Assembly: GCA_002358975.1 (NCBI GenBank)
Contig: DEPX01000005.1
Span: 1-8,509 of the forward strand
Length of the DNA stretch: 8,509 nt
Direction: 5' to 3'
Source of the DNA: Micrococcaceae bacterium UBA3381
GTDB taxonomy: Bacteria > Actinomycetota > Actinomycetes > Actinomycetales > Micrococcaceae
The translations under genes and the position numbers were made by a program. The notes under the pieces were generated by a model. The model saw only the letters and a program-made list of their open reading frames with translations, was not told where the DNA came from and searched no databases. Positions within the stretch are counted from its first letter, which is position 1. Each line of letters begins with the position of its first letter. Shown here in pieces: positions 5,701 through 8,509 of the stretch.

Positions 5701-6627
5701 TTGGTCAAGCACACTGCCGGTGTCTCACGGACTGGGGTCGTGATGGTTATAGGTGCGACCTTTTCATTACCGTTGGGTGCCGCGGTGGCAACCGAACTGT
5801 TTCCCGTTGGTGGCTCCTGGGGTGTTACCACATTAAGACTGATGCTAGCCTCAGTGCTGTTATTGTTTTTGGCTCGACCAACCCCGTGGCGGTGGCGCGG
5901 TGCTATCTGGCGTGATGTGGTGCTCTTTGGGGTAACTTTAGCCGGACTGAACGGCTTCTTTTACGCGGCGATTGAGCGTATCCCACTGGGCGTTGCAGTA
6001 GCTATTCAGTTTGTGGGACCACTAGCTCTGGCGGTTATCCTGTCCAATACCCGACGAGATCTATTATGGATCGCCGTCGCCGGGCTCGGGCTTGCTGTAT
6101 TAGCTGTTGAATCAATATCCGGCGACTTCACCTTCGATTTGCTAGGTATTAGCTATGCAGTATTGGCTGGGGTTTCTTGGGCATTGTATATCTTATGGAG
6201 TAGCCGGGTCGGCAGACATCTGCCTGGTTTGCAGGCGCTTCCGGTTGCAACAATGGTAGCTGCTGTTGTCTTGTTGCCGGTTGGGTTTCGCGGCGTTAGC
6301 AAGTTGGTTGATAGCCCGGAAATCTATTGGCTGGCAGCTATTATGGCGTTATTGTCCACCGTGGTACCGACCTCGTGTGAGTTGGCTGCGCTGCGTAGGC
6401 TGCCGCGAAACACTTTTTCGATCTTACTTAGCCTCGAACCAGTGTTTGCCGCACTCATTGGTTGGGTCTTTTTGGATCAAACCTTTGGTGTTTTGCGCAG
6501 TATAGCTATTTTGTTGGTCATTGGGGCAACTGTTGGTATGACTGCAAGCGCCGCCAAGCTTAGTCGTGAAGTTGTGGATCAGCATGAGACCAGAAAACGC
6601 ACCACACGTCTGGCTGATAATCCCTAG
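5701..6627 (+). CDS. EamA/DMT-family transporter, RhtA-like
   Basis: 308 aa with about ten hydrophobic segments in two repeated halves, the normal plan of EamA drug/metabolite transporters. The first half carries F-Y-A-A-I-E-R-I-P-L-G-V-A-V (87-100) followed by G-P-L-A-L-A. The second carries A-A-L-R-R-L-P and S-L-E-P-V-F-A-A-L-I-G-W-V-F-L. These blocks resemble RhtA, the threonine/homoserine exporter, although the usual P-Y-S-L-E before the second motif is P-T-S-C-E here. The tail after about residue 280 is charged and cytosolic. It starts at TTG with a good ribosome binding site and is probably co-transcribed with pdxS. Substrate is not known: an amino acid is the family-based guess, a B6 vitamer the context-based guess. 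Stop TAG at 6625-6627; no clear terminator follows. Confidence 0.88.
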   Translation: MVKHTAGVSRTGVVMVIGATFSLPLGAAVATELFPVGGSWGVTTLRLMLASVLLLFLARPTPWRWRGAIWRDVVLFGVTLAGLNGFFYAAIERIPLGVAVAIQFVGPLALAVILSNTRRDLLWIAVAGLGLAVLAVESISGDFTFDLLGISYAVLAGVSWALYILWSSRVGRHLPGLQALPVATMVAAVVLLPVGFRGVSKLVDSPEIYWLAAIMALLSTVVPTSCELAALRRLPRNTFSILLSLEPVFAALIGWVFLDQTFGVLRSIAILLVIGATVGMTASAAKLSREVVDQHETRKRTTRLADNP

Positions 6628-6820
6628 TCGGAGCATTGGTTGGTCACAAAATGATCACGGTCTGGTCAAGACTTAGCTGCGAAAAAACTGCTCAAATATT
6701 GCGGTAACCGACTGCTTCGGTGCTAGCATGCCCAATACGGCAACGTGATGGGTGCTCGGTAAGTAACACGAGGTCAACCCAGGCTTTCACTTCGTAATGG
6801 TGCGGTCTATGCTGGCGATC
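6628..6820 (+). promoter_or_regulatory. Intergenic region with a candidate leaderless promoter
   Basis: TATGCT (6808-6813) fits the TAnnnT -10 pattern and lies seven bases before the ATG at 6821, the spacing expected for a transcript starting at the start codon. The -35 region (about 6784-6790, CTTTCAC) is weak. Upstream is a 5-bp hairpin, ACCGA/TCGGT around a CTGCT loop (about 6707-6721), without a following T-run, so I do not call it a terminator. Nothing else is recognisable. Confidence 0.35.
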
Positions 6821-8119
6821 ATGCACAAATGTCGTCCTCGTTTTGGAGTGCAAAAAACAGCGCTGATCGCGGCAACTGCCGGATGCCTAGCGCTGGCTTT
6901 CGCCTCTCCGGATCAGGTTGCGGTAGCATCTCAAACTTGTCCACGCGACCAAGAGCCCTCTGAGCTTTTCTCTAGGATCACCACCGCGCAAGCCTCCGAA
7001 GGGGAATCTGCGCCGGTATTGGAAGAACCAGAGGATGGCGCCCTGCGAGTGGCAACCTTCAATGCCAACCTCACCCGCTCTGCACCCGGTGAGCTCTTCG
7101 AAACATTATCTACCCCCGGTGACAAAGACGCCACTCAAGTGGCCAATGTGGTTCAGCAGCTTCGACCAGACGTACTTGTGTTAACCGGTATCGATGTGGA
7201 TGCCGGAAAAGATCTGGTGGACGCTTTCAATACCAATTATCTGTCGGTCGGATCAGACGGTAACAGTGGGATCACTTACCCTTACAGTTATACGGCGCCG
7301 TCTAATGCAGGTGTCGCCTCGGGCGCAGATTTGGATCGAAACGGCACCATTGGTGGTCCAGGAGACGCGCTGGGCTACGGTAGTTTCCCAGACCAGGCCT
7401 CCATGATTATTTACTCCAAACACCCGATCCAAACAGATCAGGTTCGTGACTTCACCTCATTGAGCTGGTCGAAGATGCCAGACAACAGCATCCCGGATGA
7501 TGTCACCGAGATGGAGCGCGACATGTTGCCGATGTCGTCGGTATCCCACTGGGATGTGCCCATTGAAGTACACAACGAAACCGTGCATATACTGGCCTCG
7601 TCCAATGCGGATGCTTCGCGCAGTGATAACGACCGAGCGCGCAATCAAGATCAAATCCGTTTTTGGGAAGACTACCTCAACGACAATACCGACTACATCA
7701 CGGATCATCGCGGCAACAATGGTCCGTTAGAGCAAAACGCCGAGTTTATTATTGCTGGATCTTTGAAGGCCGACCCCAATGGGCAAGGCCCGGCAGACCC
7801 GACGGCGATCACCAGCCTGCTGGAATCCGATGCGCTCACCGATCCACACCCGGCCCGCACGCTAGCCTCCAGCAGCCTGGATTATGGTTTGCTCCTGACA
7901 GACGACTCCGCCCGTTACGCCACGGCGCCAGATCCGTCGGATGACAGCGAGATCTACCGTGCTGATTATGTGCTGCCTAGCTCCGATATGGAAGTCACTG
8001 ACTCAGGTGTGCTGGAAGCCGATACCGATGCCAAAGACAGTCCCAGCGGTGTGTTTGGTACCCAGCAGAAGAACAACGCAAACCATATTGTTTGGGCTGA
8101 TACCAGTATCGGGTCCTAG
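6821..8119 (+). CDS. Secreted endonuclease/exonuclease/phosphatase-fold protein, probably catalytically inactive
   Basis: 432 aa from this start. A Sec signal peptide is clear: basic M-H-K-C-R-P-R, a hydrophobic core, then A-V-A-S near residue 36, after which the protein is exported. From about residue 75 it follows the secreted actinobacterial EEP family: V-A-T-F-N (77-81), L-S-T-P-G-D, R-P-D-V-L-V-L, Y-P-Y-S-Y-T-A-P-S-N-A-G-V, S-H-W-D-V-P, I-R-F-W, and R-A-D-Y-V-L-P-S. The metal and catalytic positions are replaced: family N-E-x-D is T-G-I-D (G123), S-H-P-T is S-S-N-A (S261), A-G-D-x-N-A-D-P is A-G-S-L-K-A-D-P (S314, K316), and S-D-H is A-N-H (N421). Only the first Asn (N81) and the last His (H422) remain. 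The frame is intact, so this reads as a pseudoenzyme or binding protein, not a decaying gene. No Shine-Dalgarno is seen; ATG at 6797 and 6809 are in-frame alternatives. Confidence 0.85.
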   Translation: MHKCRPRFGVQKTALIAATAGCLALAFASPDQVAVASQTCPRDQEPSELFSRITTAQASEGESAPVLEEPEDGALRVATFNANLTRSAPGELFETLSTPGDKDATQVANVVQQLRPDVLVLTGIDVDAGKDLVDAFNTNYLSVGSDGNSGITYPYSYTAPSNAGVASGADLDRNGTIGGPGDALGYGSFPDQASMIIYSKHPIQTDQVRDFTSLSWSKMPDNSIPDDVTEMERDMLPMSSVSHWDVPIEVHNETVHILASSNADASRSDNDRARNQDQIRFWEDYLNDNTDYITDHRGNNGPLEQNAEFIIAGSLKADPNGQGPADPTAITSLLESDALTDPHPARTLASSSLDYGLLLTDDSARYATAPDPSDDSEIYRADYVLPSSDMEVTDSGVLEADTDAKDSPSGVFGTQQKNNANHIVWADTSIGS

Positions 8120-8122
8120 CCC

Positions 8123-8151
8123 CTGCGTCCAAGGGTAGTTACGCGTAAACT
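8123..8151 (+). promoter_or_regulatory. Candidate leaderless promoter of the DUF456 gene
   Basis: CTGCGT (8123-8128) and TAAACT (8146-8151) are separated by 17 bases. TAAACT fits TAnnnT and ends six bases before the GTG at 8158, placing the transcription start at or next to the start codon. No Shine-Dalgarno is present before the GTG, which agrees with leaderless translation. Confidence 0.45.
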
Positions 8152-8157
8152 GCCAGT

Positions 8158-8509
8158 GTGGAAACTACTGTTACTGTTATTGCCGCTGTCCTGATGTTGG
8201 TGGCCATCTTCGGCACCATTTTTCCCATCATCCCCGGCTCACCGGTGGCCGTATTCACCGTGCTCGCCTGGGCCTGGATTCTAGGCTCCACCGCAGCTTG
8301 GACCACCGGCATCATCGCAGCCGCTACAGCTCTGGTCGGTATGAGCGCCTCGCTGATACTGACCGGGCGCACTATGCGGCGTCAAAATATCCCTCGAGCC
8401 CCCATCCTGATCGCCACCGCCTCAGCAATTATTGGCGTATTTATTATCCCGTTTATCGGCTTATTTATTGGTTTCGCGGTAGGCCTACTTGGCGCCGAAT
8501 ATTACCGCC
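8158..8509 (+). CDS. DUF456 family membrane protein, 3' end missing
   Basis: 117 codons visible; the family is usually about 160 aa, so some 40 residues are lost at the window edge. It is a small polytopic membrane protein. The first helix runs into F-G-T-I-F-P-I-I-P-G-S-P (18-29), matching the glycine/proline signature of DUF456. A second helical pair surrounds a basic loop (G-R-T-M-R-R, 70-75). The later P-F-I-G-L-F-I-G-F-A-V-G segment ending E-Y-Y-R (98-117) matches the conserved P-x-x-G-x-x-x-G block before E. The biochemical function of DUF456 is not known. The start is the first GTG after the presumed -10; an in-frame ATG at codon 13 falls inside the first helix and is less likely. It is separated from the EEP-like gene by 38 bases. 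Confidence 0.82.
   Translation, partial: METTVTVIAAVLMLVAIFGTIFPIIPGSPVAVFTVLAWAWILGSTAAWTTGIIAAATALVGMSASLILTGRTMRRQNIPRAPILIATASAIIGVFIIPFIGLFIGFAVGLLGAEYYR

Noticed and set aside
5670..5915. Open frame overlapping the end of pdxS and the start of the EamA gene
   Set aside because: It is in another frame from the EamA protein, which has family motifs and a well-spaced ribosome binding site at 5688-5695.
6707..6721. Hairpin ACCGA/TCGGT as terminator of the pdxS-EamA unit
   Set aside because: Only five base pairs, about 80 bases after the stop, and without a T-run.
6821..8119. Reading the EEP-like gene as a frameshifted or decaying pseudogene
   Set aside because: The frame is intact from signal peptide to stop, with scaffold motifs in order. 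The loss is limited to active-site residues, which fits a maintained pseudoenzyme better.
8120..8134. CCCT/AGGG hairpin after the EEP-like gene as terminator
   Set aside because: A four-base stem with a seven-base loop and no T-run is too weak, and it lies within the proposed promoter of the next gene.

Overview
The window looks like a chromosomal segment from an actinomycete, probably a Micrococcales member of only moderate GC content. The evidence is a sortase signal of the LAxTG (class E-like) type, a pterin dehydratase/VOC fusion, a PdxS of actinobacterial sequence type, a DUF456 protein, and GTG/TTG starts with TAnnnT -10 boxes placed just upstream of start codons. The secreted and surface proteins are very rich in Asp and Glu, which would fit a salt-tolerant organism; that is an inference. 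There is no mobile element, CRISPR array, tRNA or rRNA, and no gene-free stretch over 300 bases.

Left part (1-2299, + strand): the 3' end of a large acidic surface protein with two copies of a two-domain repeat and a C-terminal LANTG wall-sorting signal, closed by a hairpin. It is followed by a two-domain protein (pterin-4a-carbinolamine dehydratase plus VOC/glyoxalase-like domain) with a near-perfect ribosome binding site. That gene meets the next one tail to tail with overlapping stop codons.

Middle (2296-4674, - strand): a probable operon reading azlC, azlD, then an MFS transporter. AzlCD is the two-component branched-chain amino-acid exporter family; the MFS protein's substrate cannot be read from the sequence.

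Right-middle (4675-6627, + strand): divergent from azlC is pdxS (pyridoxal-5'-phosphate synthase), preceded by an exact 9-base direct repeat with an 18-base period overlapping the promoter region. It is followed after 24 bases by an RhtA-like EamA exporter, where pdxT would commonly be found. The neighbourhood therefore combines PLP synthesis with three transporters, at least two of them amino-acid-exporter-like.

Right end (6628-8509, + strand): a secreted protein with the fold signature of a secreted endonuclease/exonuclease/phosphatase subfamily but with nearly every catalytic motif replaced, so it is probably a pseudoenzyme and is the most unusual item here. It is followed by the start of a DUF456 membrane protein that appears to be translated from a leaderless transcript.
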